A stretch of 43,575 bases of DNA from Gammaproteobacteria bacterium (GTDB lineage Bacteria; Pseudomonadota; Gammaproteobacteria; Pseudomonadales; Azotimanducaceae). A model generated the notes under the pieces. It ran no database searches. It was not told where the DNA came from and saw only the letters and a program-made list of their open reading frames with translations. How positions within the stretch are numbered: the first letter of the stretch is position 1; each line of letters opens with the position of its first letter. The translations under genes were made by a program, and so were the position numbers. Of the stretch, positions 15,186-22,343 are shown one piece after another. The stretch lies in NCBI GenBank assembly GCA_003247835.1, contig QJYB01000050.1, positions 1 through 43,575 on the forward strand, read 5' to 3'.

Positions 15186-16874
15186 ATGTACGATTTGCTG
15201 ATTCGTAACGGAACGGTGGTGGACGGCTCCGGCGGCCCACGCTACCGGGCGGACGTCGCCGTGAGCGAGGGGCGCATCGCCAGGATCGGTCACATCACGG
15301 CATCGGCGAAACGCGTCGTCGACGCCGAGGGCCATGTGGTCAGCCCCGGCTTCGTGGATGGACATACCCACATGGATGCCCAGATATTCTGGGATCCCAT
15401 CGGCTCCTGCTCCTGCTACCACGGCGTCACCACGGCGGTCATGGGTAACTGTGGCTTCACGCTGGCACCCTGCGGCTCGGATCAGGCGGACTTCGTGTTC
15501 CGCAACCTGGAACGTGCCGAGGACCTGTCCCGGGAAGCCATGCTGACCGGCATCGACTGGCAGTGGGAAACGTTCCCGGAGTTCCTCGACACCGTGGACC
15601 GTCTGCCGAAAGGCATCAACTACGCGGGCTACATCGGGCATTCGGCCCTGCGCACCTACGTCATGGGCGAGCGCGCGTTCACGGATCCCGCCACGGAGGA
15701 CGATCTGGCGGCCATGTGCCGGCAGGTCAGGGAAGCAGTCACAGCGGGTGCCATCGGCTTTTCCACCTCCAGAACGCTCAACCACGTCACCGCGGACGAT
15801 CGGCCGGTGGCGAGTCGCATCGCCGACTGGCAGGAAGTGCGGGCCATCGTCAACGCCATGGGCGAGACGGGCCGCGGCATCTTCGAGATTGCAGGGGAAG
15901 CACCGGGGCGCGATCCCGAGCGCATTCGCGAGTACCACGAGCGGTTGCGGGATCTGGCTGTCGAATCGGGTGTGCCACAGACCTGGGGTATGTTCAGCGT
16001 CCGCGCGGCTCCGGAGCTGTGGCGCCCGTATTTCGACCTGCTCGACGAGACCGCTGCCGCCGGCGGCCGCATGTTCGCGCAGACCCACAGCAGAGCGCTG
16101 AGTGTGCTGCTCTCGTTCAAGGCCCACACGCCGTTCGACAAGTGGGATGTCTGGAAGGATCTCCGCGCGCTGCCGCTCGCCGAGCAGAAAGCCAGGCTGG
16201 CGGACCCGGCGCTCAAGGCGAAGCTCGTGGAGGTGGCCAGTCGCGAGTACAAAGGTCCCCGGATCGTCGGTGCCGAAGCGAGGCCGCCGAACTGGGACTG
16301 GGTATATCCCATGACGGAGATCCGTTATGACGTACCGAGCATGGCCGAGCTGGCGGCGAAGCGCGGCGTGCACCCGGTGGAGCTCATGATCGATCTCTCC
16401 CTCGAGCACGATTTCGACATCTTCTTCCGCCAACCCATTGCCAATGAGAACCAGGATCACGTGCTGGAGATGATGAAGCATCCCCGGGCGGCCGTGACCT
16501 TCTCCGATTCCGGTGCGCACGTGGCGCAGATCATGGACAGCTCGCTGCAGACCCACCTGCTGTCCTACTGGGTGCGCGAGAAGGAAGCCTTCACCCTGGA
16601 ACAGGCGGTACGGCTCATCACCTACAACACGGCCACCCTCTGGGGCTTCCATGACCGGGGGCTCGTCCGTGAAGGTATGGCGGCGGACCTGGTGGTCTTC
16701 GATCCGGAGACGGTGGGGGCAGCCATGCCGGAAGTGGTTCACGACCTGCCGGCGGGTGCCAAGCGACTCAAGCAGACGGCGACCGGCATCCGGCACACCA
16801 TCGTCGGCGGCGAGATCCTGCTGACGGACAACGAGCACACAGGCGCGACTCCGGGACGCCTGTTGCGCATGTGA
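15186..16874 (+). CDS. N-acyl-D-amino-acid deacylase family amidohydrolase
   Basis: This 562-residue metal-dependent hydrolase opens with MYDLLIRNGTVVDGSG, the beta-sandwich start of the amidohydrolase superfamily. The metal site begins with GHTHMD (H60, H62). GNCGFTLAP (C89) is the motif that provides the zinc-bridging Cys in D-aminoacylases. The segment SDSGAHVAQIMD in the C-terminal part fits the final metal-binding Asp. The protein would hydrolyse an N-acyl-D-amino acid or similar amide. ATG 15186 has AGGAGA about 7 nt upstream and removes 24 unlikely N-terminal residues from the open frame. It follows the half-size asparaginase gene closely, so the two may act together on amide substrates. 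Confidence 0.9.
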   Translation: MYDLLIRNGTVVDGSGGPRYRADVAVSEGRIARIGHITASAKRVVDAEGHVVSPGFVDGHTHMDAQIFWDPIGSCSCYHGVTTAVMGNCGFTLAPCGSDQADFVFRNLERAEDLSREAMLTGIDWQWETFPEFLDTVDRLPKGINYAGYIGHSALRTYVMGERAFTDPATEDDLAAMCRQVREAVTAGAIGFSTSRTLNHVTADDRPVASRIADWQEVRAIVNAMGETGRGIFEIAGEAPGRDPERIREYHERLRDLAVESGVPQTWGMFSVRAAPELWRPYFDLLDETAAAGGRMFAQTHSRALSVLLSFKAHTPFDKWDVWKDLRALPLAEQKARLADPALKAKLVEVASREYKGPRIVGAEARPPNWDWVYPMTEIRYDVPSMAELAAKRGVHPVELMIDLSLEHDFDIFFRQPIANENQDHVLEMMKHPRAAVTFSDSGAHVAQIMDSSLQTHLLSYWVREKEAFTLEQAVRLITYNTATLWGFHDRGLVREGMAADLVVFDPETVGAAMPEVVHDLPAGAKRLKQTATGIRHTIVGGEILLTDNEHTGATPGRLLRM

Positions 16875-16898
16875 CCAGGTCCGGACCGGCAGGATAGA

Positions 16899-16925
16899 GC
16901 GCGGTATGCCGATCGGTTACCGCGC
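16899..16925 (+). terminator. possible hairpin terminator after the deacylase gene
   Basis: The arms GCGCGGTA (16899-16906) and TACCGCGC (16918-16925) form a perfect 8-bp stem with an 11-nt loop, 25 nt downstream of the stop codon and before the tRNA promoter region. No T-tract follows, so it may be a weak or Rho-assisted terminator, or only an mRNA 3' stabiliser. Confidence 0.35.
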
Positions 16926-16974
16926 GAATCGGAGTGTGCCGACCGGATAGCTGGTATATGCTGCCCCCGCCTGC

Positions 16975-17051
16975 GCACCCGTAGTTCAACTGGATAGAGC
17001 ATCGGCCTTCGAAGCCGAGAGTTGTAGGTTCGAGTCCTACCGGGTGCGCCA
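16975..17051 (+). tRNA. tRNA-Arg (anticodon TCG)
   Basis: A complete 77-nt cloverleaf is visible. The acceptor stem GCACCCG/CGGGTGC (16975-16981 and 17041-17047) is perfect. The D stem GTTC/GAGC, the anticodon stem TCGGC/GCCGA with loop CTTCGAA, and the T stem GTAGG/CCTAC with loop TTCGAGT all form. The anticodon at 17009-17011 is TCG, reading the arginine codon CGA. The discriminator is G17048, and CCA is encoded at 17049-17051. A TATATG hexamer at 16955-16960 followed by a GC-rich stretch may be its -10 element. The tRNA is solitary; a short T-run follows directly. Confidence 0.97.
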
Positions 17052-17092
17052 TTTTTCCCCGCTGGTGTGACGCCTGTAGAATCCCGCGCCCG

Positions 17093-17857
17093 ATGACGTT
17101 TCTGCTGAGTACCCTGGTGCTGGTGACCGCCCCGCTGCTGTACGGGGTTCTCGATCGCTACCGGCGCTCGCGGGATGCGCTGGAAGGCTTCGTCCTCGTC
17201 ACCATCGCCGGCATCGTCGTGCTGCACATCGTACCGGGCGCCTGGCAGCTGGCTGGCTGGGCGAGTCTGGTGGCTCTGGCAGTGGGTGGCGCGTTTCCGT
17301 TGCTGCTGGAACGCATCTACCGGCGTGCCGTCGAGCGGGCGCATCTGTTCGTGCTGATCCTGGCCGCCGTCGGTATCGTTGTACATGCCGTTCTCGACGG
17401 CATCGCGCTGCTGCCGGAGACGGGCACCAGCAGCATATTCGACAACGAGCTGGCGCTCGGTGTCATCCTGCATCGGCTCCCCGTGGGGGTTGCGGTGTGG
17501 TGGGTGCTGCGACCGCAGTTCGGGCCGGTACCGGCCATGTGCGTGATCGGACTGATCGTGCTCGCCACGGCGGCCGCCTACTTCTTCGGCGCCGGGCTGC
17601 TGGCTTCGGACCTGACTTCCCTGGCGCTCTTCCAGTCGTTCGTGGCGGGATCGCTGCTGCACATTGCCCTGGTGGGTGCCGCCGATGCGCACACCGACCA
17701 TCGGCATCAGGCTGGTCATATAGGTCACGCCCATCCTTCGAAGCCAGGGTGGTCCAGCGTGCTCGGCTCGAAACGCCGTTCACCTGCCTTCTGGGCTGGT
17801 GTGTGTGCAGGTCTGGCCACCGTACTGGTGCTGCCCCATGCGGCATTCCCCGGATGA
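17093..17857 (+). CDS. ZIP-like integral membrane protein
   Basis: This 254-residue protein has about seven or eight hydrophobic segments. Two of them resemble ZIP metal transporter helices: VVHAVLDGIALL (about 101-112), in place of the ZIP HSxxEG motif, and GVILHRLPVGVAVW (about 127-140), in place of HNFPEG. A histidine-rich loop (HTDHRHQAGHIGHAH, about 205-219) sits before the last helix. The acidic metal ligands of true ZIP proteins are changed (D for E, V for E), so metal specificity or transport is uncertain. ATG 17093 follows the tRNA by 41 bp with no clear ribosome site. The gene ends 86 bp before ribBA. Confidence 0.6.
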   Translation: MTFLLSTLVLVTAPLLYGVLDRYRRSRDALEGFVLVTIAGIVVLHIVPGAWQLAGWASLVALAVGGAFPLLLERIYRRAVERAHLFVLILAAVGIVVHAVLDGIALLPETGTSSIFDNELALGVILHRLPVGVAVWWVLRPQFGPVPAMCVIGLIVLATAAAYFFGAGLLASDLTSLALFQSFVAGSLLHIALVGAADAHTDHRHQAGHIGHAHPSKPGWSSVLGSKRRSPAFWAGVCAGLATVLVLPHAAFPG

Positions 17858-17943
17858 TCGCCACGACTCAGCGGTCGCGACGGCGGCGCCTGGGCCGTGG
17901 TAGGCTTGCCCGCTTTCCAAACTCCGCCGGCAACCAGAGTTCG

Positions 17944-19035
17944 ATGAGTAACCCGTTCGATAGCATGGAAGACGCCATCGCCGCCATCCGGCAGGGTGAG
18001 ATGGTCGTGGTCGTCGACGACGACGACCGGGAGAACGAAGGCGATCTGATCATGGCGGCGAGCAAGGCCACGGCGGAAAAGGTGGCCTTCATGATCCGCC
18101 ACACGAGCGGCATCCTGTGTACGCCGATCCTCGAGGAGCTGGCGGCGAGGCTGCACCTAGACCCCATGGTTGCGCGCAACGACGCGCCCATGAGCACGGC
18201 GTTCACCGTTTCCATCGACTACCGGGACGGCCTCACCACGGGAATATCCGCGGAGGAAAGGGCTGCGACGGTACAGGCGCTGACCAGCAACAATGTGGCT
18301 GCCGAGGATTTCGTCCGCCCGGGTCACATCTTTCCGCTGGTCGCCCGGCGGGGCGGCGTGCTGGTGCGCTCGGGTCATACCGAAGCCGGTATCGACCTGG
18401 CGATGCTCGCGGGCCTGCCGCCGGTGGGACTGCTGGCGGAGCTGGTCAATGACGACGGCACCGTCCAGCGCCTGCCGCAGCTCATCGAGTTCGCGAAAGC
18501 CCACAGCCTGAAGATCGTCTCCATCGCCGACCTGATCGCCTACCGTCAGCGGCGCGAGCAGCTGGTCGAGCGGACCATGGAGTTCGAGGTCAAAACCCGG
18601 ATCGGCACTGCCAAGGCGTACGCCTACAAAACCCGTTTCGAGGATGCCGAGCACATCGCGCTGGTCTTCGGTGAGATCAAGGGTTCGATGCCAGTGCGCA
18701 TACACCGGGAAAAGCTCATCGACGACATGTTCGGACCGCAGACCAACCATCCCAAGAGCCTGCTGGACGTGTCGCTGGACCGCATCGGCGCGCTCGGGGG
18801 TGGCGTGCTCATCTATCTGCGCTCCGGCTTCGTCGGGGTGCCCATGGAATCTCTGGCGCATCAGAGCCGGGAGGAATCACGTCGGGCGGAGTGGCTGGAG
18901 ATCGGCGTCGGCGCTCAGATCCTGCGGGACCTGGGACTTTCGCGCATCCGCCTGATTGCCGGGCGTGAGGTGGACTATGTCGGTGTCGAGGGTTTCGGTC
19001 TGACGCTCGAATCCATCGAGCTGCTCACCGACTGA
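17944..19035 (+). CDS. ribBA: 3,4-dihydroxy-2-butanone-4-phosphate synthase with degenerate GTP cyclohydrolase II domain
   Basis: The N-terminal half (to about 205) is a clear RibB domain: VVDDDDRENEGDLIMAA (about 24-40) with the metal and catalytic acidic residues, HTSGILC, RPGHIFPL and GHTEAGIDLA. It converts ribulose 5-phosphate to the four-carbon riboflavin precursor plus formate. The C-terminal half aligns in position with GTP cyclohydrolase II but has no cysteine at all. The zinc motif that normally follows VRVHSEC is here VRIHREKLIDD, so this half should be inactive and structural or regulatory. A separate ribA would then be needed elsewhere in the genome. ATG 17944 fits the RibB start. 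No FMN riboswitch is visible in the 86-bp upstream gap. Confidence 0.93.
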   Translation: MSNPFDSMEDAIAAIRQGEMVVVVDDDDRENEGDLIMAASKATAEKVAFMIRHTSGILCTPILEELAARLHLDPMVARNDAPMSTAFTVSIDYRDGLTTGISAEERAATVQALTSNNVAAEDFVRPGHIFPLVARRGGVLVRSGHTEAGIDLAMLAGLPPVGLLAELVNDDGTVQRLPQLIEFAKAHSLKIVSIADLIAYRQRREQLVERTMEFEVKTRIGTAKAYAYKTRFEDAEHIALVFGEIKGSMPVRIHREKLIDDMFGPQTNHPKSLLDVSLDRIGALGGGVLIYLRSGFVGVPMESLAHQSREESRRAEWLEIGVGAQILRDLGLSRIRLIAGREVDYVGVEGFGLTLESIELLTD

Positions 19036-19283
19036 AGCAGCGGCCGGCGGCCCCTGGGGCCGCGGTAGTGAAACCCCGACACCTTGGCCTTTTCGCCGAC
19101 GTAGACGATCCGGATGTCACCCGTACGCTGTGCGCAATGCCGGCACCGTAATCGACGCCGGCAGCTGTCTATCGTAAGGTCGGCCCCGAACCGTTCGATC
19201 AGGTCCTGAATATCGATTCTTTCCATGCGCTGACAGTCCGTGCACACGGCGTAGAGCTGGAATCGTTCGATCAGGTCACTCAT
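18975..19283 (-). CDS. small zinc-ribbon protein, uncharacterised
   Basis: This is a protein of about 102 residues with two CxxC knuckles, AVCTDC and RCRHC, which should bind one zinc ion. The RLRCRHC...DIRIVYVG arrangement occurs in small uncharacterised proteobacterial proteins, as far as I recall. The 3' end overlaps ribBA by 61 bp on the opposite strand, so the last 20 residues may be poorly constrained. The hexapeptide DLIERF occurs twice, near the start and about 24 residues later. Candidate starts are ATG 19292, which lies within the LexA-type box, and ATG 19283, preferred here; neither has a good ribosome site. The adjacent operator suggests DNA-damage control. The function is unknown. 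Confidence 0.65.
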   Translation of the reverse strand: MSDLIERFQLYAVCTDCQRMERIDIQDLIERFGADLTIDSCRRRLRCRHCAQRTGDIRIVYVGEKAKVSGFHYRGPRGRRPLLQSVSSSMDSSVRPKPSTPT

Positions 19284-19290
19284 CGTTTTC

Positions 19291-19312
19291 ATACTGTATA
19301 TCTATACAGTAT
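19291..19312. promoter_or_regulatory. LexA-type (SOS) operator
   Basis: The 20-mer TACTGTATATCTATACAGTA (19292-19311) differs from the E. coli LexA consensus at one position and contains the CTGT-N8-ACAG core. With one extra pair on each side it is a 22-bp palindrome with 10-bp arms and a two-base centre. It stands out as AT-rich in a GC-rich region. It lies between the start of the zinc-ribbon gene and the ribosome site of the PdxA-family gene (19314-19318), so it could control either or both. Confidence 0.75.
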
Positions 19313-19324
19313 CGGGAGTCATGC

Positions 19325-20320
19325 ATGCAACCCATCGCGATCACGCTTGGTGATCCTGCCGGTATCGGACCGGAAGTGGCGGCCAAGGTGCTGGCGGTTC
19401 TGACTGCCGAAGGTGCCGCCGCCGGGCCCTTGGTCCTGGTGGGGAGCCGCTGGGCGCTCGAACAGGGTGCCCGCGCAGCCGGCGTTAGCCTGCCGGAGAT
19501 CCCGACGGTGACGGAAGTCTGTGCCGACCTGCCCGTCAGTCTCCTGGATCTGGGCGGAGAGCCGCAGGATTTCCACTTTGGCCGCGTCGATGGTCACTGC
19601 GGTCGGCTCGCGGTCGAAGCGGTGGAACGCGCTGCCGGGCTCTGCATGACCGGCGTCGTACGGGCCATGGTCACCTGTCCGATCAACAAGGAAGCCATTC
19701 ATGCCGCCGGTTTCGTGGACGATATCGGTCACCAGGAGATACTCGCCAGGCTGACCGGCGCCCGCTGGACGGCGACCATGCTCATGACACCGGGACTCAA
19801 GGTGGTGCATCTGTCCACCCACAAGTCGCTGATCGAGGCCGCGCGCTATGTCACGCGGGAAACTGTGCTCGAGAAGCTGAACCTGATGCACAGCACGCTC
19901 ACGGGTTGGGGATTGCCCGGTGCGAGGATCGCCGTGGCGGCACTGAACCCCCATGCTGGCGAAGGTGGGCTTCTCGGCCGGGAAGAAATCGAGGAACTCG
20001 CACCGGCAGTTGCCGAGGCCCGGAAACTGGGCATCAGCGTGACAGGGCCGATCCCCGCCGACTCGGTGTTCAACAGGGCGATCAACGGGGAGTTCGACGT
20101 TGTCCTGGCGCTCTATCACGATCAGGGTCACATCGCGATCAAGGTCCACGATTTTCACGGCAGCACCACAGCGACGCTGGGCATTCCTTTCATCCGCACG
20201 TCCGTCGATCACGGCACGGCGTTCGATATCGCGGGCCGCGGGGTCGCAGACCCGCGGGGACTCCACGCTGCCATCGACGCGGCACGGGCGCTCGCGTCCG
20301 GAGAGCTTGCCCGCCTCTAG
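19325..20320 (+). CDS. pdxA: PdxA-family 4-hydroxythreonine-4-phosphate dehydrogenase-like protein
   Basis: This 331-residue protein starts with ITLGDPAGIGPEV and contains the metal-site motifs GHQEILARL (about 138-146) and ALYHDQGHIAIK (about 260-271), plus PINKEAI and FIRTSVDHGTAFDIAG. PdxA oxidises 4-phosphohydroxy-L-threonine with NAD in vitamin B6 synthesis. The family also includes PdxA2 (four-carbon acid sugar phosphates) and TphB (diol dehydrogenase of terephthalate catabolism). The YHDQGH form and the catabolic neighbours make a PdxA2- or TphB-like role possible. ATG 19325 has GGGAG about 6 nt upstream, directly after the LexA-type box. It heads a plus-strand run with alcohol dehydrogenase, FAH-family and molybdenum hydroxylase genes. 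Confidence 0.85.
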   Translation: MQPIAITLGDPAGIGPEVAAKVLAVLTAEGAAAGPLVLVGSRWALEQGARAAGVSLPEIPTVTEVCADLPVSLLDLGGEPQDFHFGRVDGHCGRLAVEAVERAAGLCMTGVVRAMVTCPINKEAIHAAGFVDDIGHQEILARLTGARWTATMLMTPGLKVVHLSTHKSLIEAARYVTRETVLEKLNLMHSTLTGWGLPGARIAVAALNPHAGEGGLLGREEIEELAPAVAEARKLGISVTGPIPADSVFNRAINGEFDVVLALYHDQGHIAIKVHDFHGSTTATLGIPFIRTSVDHGTAFDIAGRGVADPRGLHAAIDAARALASGELARL

Positions 20321-20321
20321 C

Positions 20322-20391
20322 TGGCTTGCGCCCTTCCAGCAGCGTGGGGCACACTGCCCCGCTCAGCGTTCACCGCGTTCGCAGCAAGCCA
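20322..20391 (+). promoter_or_regulatory. possible structured leader before the alcohol dehydrogenase gene
   Basis: An 8-bp inverted repeat TGGCTTGC (20322-20329) / GCAAGCCA (20384-20391) encloses a GGGGCA-CAC-TGCCCC hairpin (20346-20360). The right outer arm ends where the ribosome site AAGGGGGA begins (20391-20398). It could be a terminator-like or leader structure between the PdxA-family gene and the dehydrogenase gene. The inner hairpin has no T-tract. Confidence 0.3.
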
Positions 20392-20401
20392 AGGGGGAAT
20401 C

Positions 20402-21484
20402 ATGAAGGCGGCCGTATTCCGGGAAGTCAATCAACCCATGGAAGTCGAGAACATCGACATCTCCAAGCCTGGGCCGCGTGAGGTGCTCATCCGCACGGCA
20501 GCCGCGGGTGTGTGTCACAGCGATCTGCACTTTTTCAACGGTACCTATCCGGGTATCAGGCCGATGGTCCTCGGTCACGAGAGCGCCGGCATCGTCGAGC
20601 AGGTCGGCTCTGACGTGCACTACGTCAAGCCCGGCGACCACGTCATCACCTGCCTGTCGGTCTTCTGCGGCCACTGCGAACACTGTCTCACCGGGCACAT
20701 GTCGCTCTGCCAGGAACCGGAGACCCGCCGCGGTGCCGATGACGAGCCGCGGATCAGCCAGGGCGGTGCGGCACTGCAGCAGTTTGCCAATCTGGGATCC
20801 TTTGCCGAGCACATGCTGGTACACGAGCACGCGGTGGCCAAGATCCGCGATGACATGCCGCTCGATCGAGCGGCGCTGATCGGCTGTGGCGTGACGACGG
20901 GTGTCGGCGCGGTGATTCACACGGCAAAGGTGGAGCCAGGCGCCACCGTGGCGGTGATCGGCTGCGGTGGTGTGGGTCTGTCCTGCATCAACGGCGCGGC
21001 CATCGCAGGCGCCAGCCGGGTGATCGCCGTGGACATGGTGCCCTCGAAGCTGGAGCTGGCCCGCAAATTCGGTGCTACGGATGTGGTCAACGCGAAAGAG
21101 GGCGATCCCATCGAGCAGGTGAAGGCGCTCACCGGTGGTGGCGTGCACTATTCCTTCGAAGCCATCGGCCTCAAGGTCACCGCCGAGCAGGCGTTCGGTA
21201 TGCTCAGAAACGGCGGTACGGCGACGGTGATCGGCATGATTCCACCGGGCCACATGGTCAGCCTGCACGGGCCGGATTTTCTGTTCGAGAAGAAGATTCA
21301 GGGCTCTTTCATGGGATCCAACCGCTTCCGGGTCGACATGCCGAGATTCGTGGAGCTGTACCTGCAGGGTAAGCTGCACCTGGACGACCTGGTATCGAGT
21401 CACATCAAGCTTTCGGACATAAACGATGCCTTCAAGCAGCTGGAGACGGGGGAGATCGCGCGCAACGTGATCCTGTTCGACTGA
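20402..21484 (+). CDS. zinc-dependent alcohol dehydrogenase (MDR family)
   Basis: This 360-residue medium-chain dehydrogenase has catalytic zinc ligands C38 (GVCHSD), H59 (LGHES) and C162 (LIGCGVTTG). The structural zinc is held by C89, C92, C95 and C103 in CGHCEHCLTGHMSLC. The NAD site is IGCGGVG (about 185-191). The length and motifs fit the class III / NDMA-dependent type group, which oxidises alcohols or thiol-aldehyde adducts. The strong ribosome site AAGGGGGA supports ATG 20402. Its stop codon overlaps the start of the FAH-family gene by one base (TGATG), which indicates translational coupling. The substrate is unknown. Confidence 0.92.
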   Translation: MKAAVFREVNQPMEVENIDISKPGPREVLIRTAAAGVCHSDLHFFNGTYPGIRPMVLGHESAGIVEQVGSDVHYVKPGDHVITCLSVFCGHCEHCLTGHMSLCQEPETRRGADDEPRISQGGAALQQFANLGSFAEHMLVHEHAVAKIRDDMPLDRAALIGCGVTTGVGAVIHTAKVEPGATVAVIGCGGVGLSCINGAAIAGASRVIAVDMVPSKLELARKFGATDVVNAKEGDPIEQVKALTGGGVHYSFEAIGLKVTAEQAFGMLRNGGTATVIGMIPPGHMVSLHGPDFLFEKKIQGSFMGSNRFRVDMPRFVELYLQGKLHLDDLVSSHIKLSDINDAFKQLETGEIARNVILFD

Positions 21485-22326
21485 TGCGCTGGCTCAGTTT
21501 CGAAACGGGCGGCAGGGCGAGCTTCGGCTATCTGACCGCGAACGGCAGTGGTGTGGTGGACGTCGGGACCCGCACGGGTCTGCCGGACCTGAAGTCCGCC
21601 ATTGCCACAGGTCTGGTCGCCCGGGGTGCCACCGAAGGTGACGAAGCGGATGTGGCGCTGGCGGACATTGGATACCTGCCGACGGTGACCAATCCGGACA
21701 AGATTCTCTGCGTCGGGCTCAACTACAAGTCGCATCAGGAGGAGACGGGCCGGGGCGGCGAGGGCGTCCCCACGATTTTCGTCCGTTTTGCGGCGGCGCA
21801 GATCGGACACGAACAGCCCATGATCCGGCCGAAAGAGTCCAAGACGCTCGATTACGAGGGCGAGATCGCCATGATCATCGGTCGAGCGGGCCGCCGGATC
21901 AGTCGTGCCGACGCGCTGTCTCACGTCATCGGCTTCGGCATCTACAACGACGGCAGCGTGCGCGAGTGGCAGCGGCAGACGTCCCAGTTCACGCCGGGTA
22001 AGAACTTTGCCGGCACCGGCGGATTCGGGCCGTGGATGATGACGGTGGACGAGATTGGCAACCTGGACGATCTGGAGATCACCACTCGCCTGAACGGTGA
22101 GGTGATGCAGAACGCCCGGGCGGCCCTGCTCGTGCACGGTTTCGCCGAGCTGATCGAGTACTGCTCCACCTTCATCGAGCTCGCCCCCGGCGACGTCATC
22201 GTCACGGGCACCCCCGGTGGGGTGGGCGCAGCCCGCAAGCCTCCGGTATTCATGGACGAAGGCGACGTCATCGAGGTGGAGGTCAGCCCCATCGGAACGC
22301 TCAGAAACCGCGTGATCGTCGGCTGA
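21484..22326 (+). CDS. fumarylacetoacetate hydrolase (FAH) family protein
   Basis: This 280-residue FAH-fold protein has the core CVGLNYKSHQEE (about 78-89), the metal-binding acidic strand LDYEGEIAMIIG (about 122-133), the GFGIYNDGSVREWQ segment (about 148-161) and VIVTGTPGGVGAARKPP (about 238-254). Family members hydrolyse, decarboxylate or isomerise beta-diketo or 2-oxo acids in aromatic and related catabolism, using Mg2+. It is fused by a one-base overlap to the upstream alcohol dehydrogenase gene and followed 17 nt later by the molybdenum hydroxylase gene. A ring or side-chain degradation module is a reasonable inference. Confidence 0.92.
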   Translation: MRWLSFETGGRASFGYLTANGSGVVDVGTRTGLPDLKSAIATGLVARGATEGDEADVALADIGYLPTVTNPDKILCVGLNYKSHQEETGRGGEGVPTIFVRFAAAQIGHEQPMIRPKESKTLDYEGEIAMIIGRAGRRISRADALSHVIGFGIYNDGSVREWQRQTSQFTPGKNFAGTGGFGPWMMTVDEIGNLDDLEITTRLNGEVMQNARAALLVHGFAELIEYCSTFIELAPGDVIVTGTPGGVGAARKPPVFMDEGDVIEVEVSPIGTLRNRVIVG

Positions 22327-22343
22327 CCCCGGGTGGCGGCAGC

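Noticed and set aside
15120-16838. Long open frame (572 codons) on the minus strand opposite the deacylase gene
   Set aside because: It is the antisense shadow of a strongly recognised amidohydrolase in GC-rich DNA; its translation matches no family and lacks a ribosome site.
17858-17943. FMN riboswitch in front of ribBA
   Set aside because: The gap is only 86 bp and lacks the conserved FMN-box elements.
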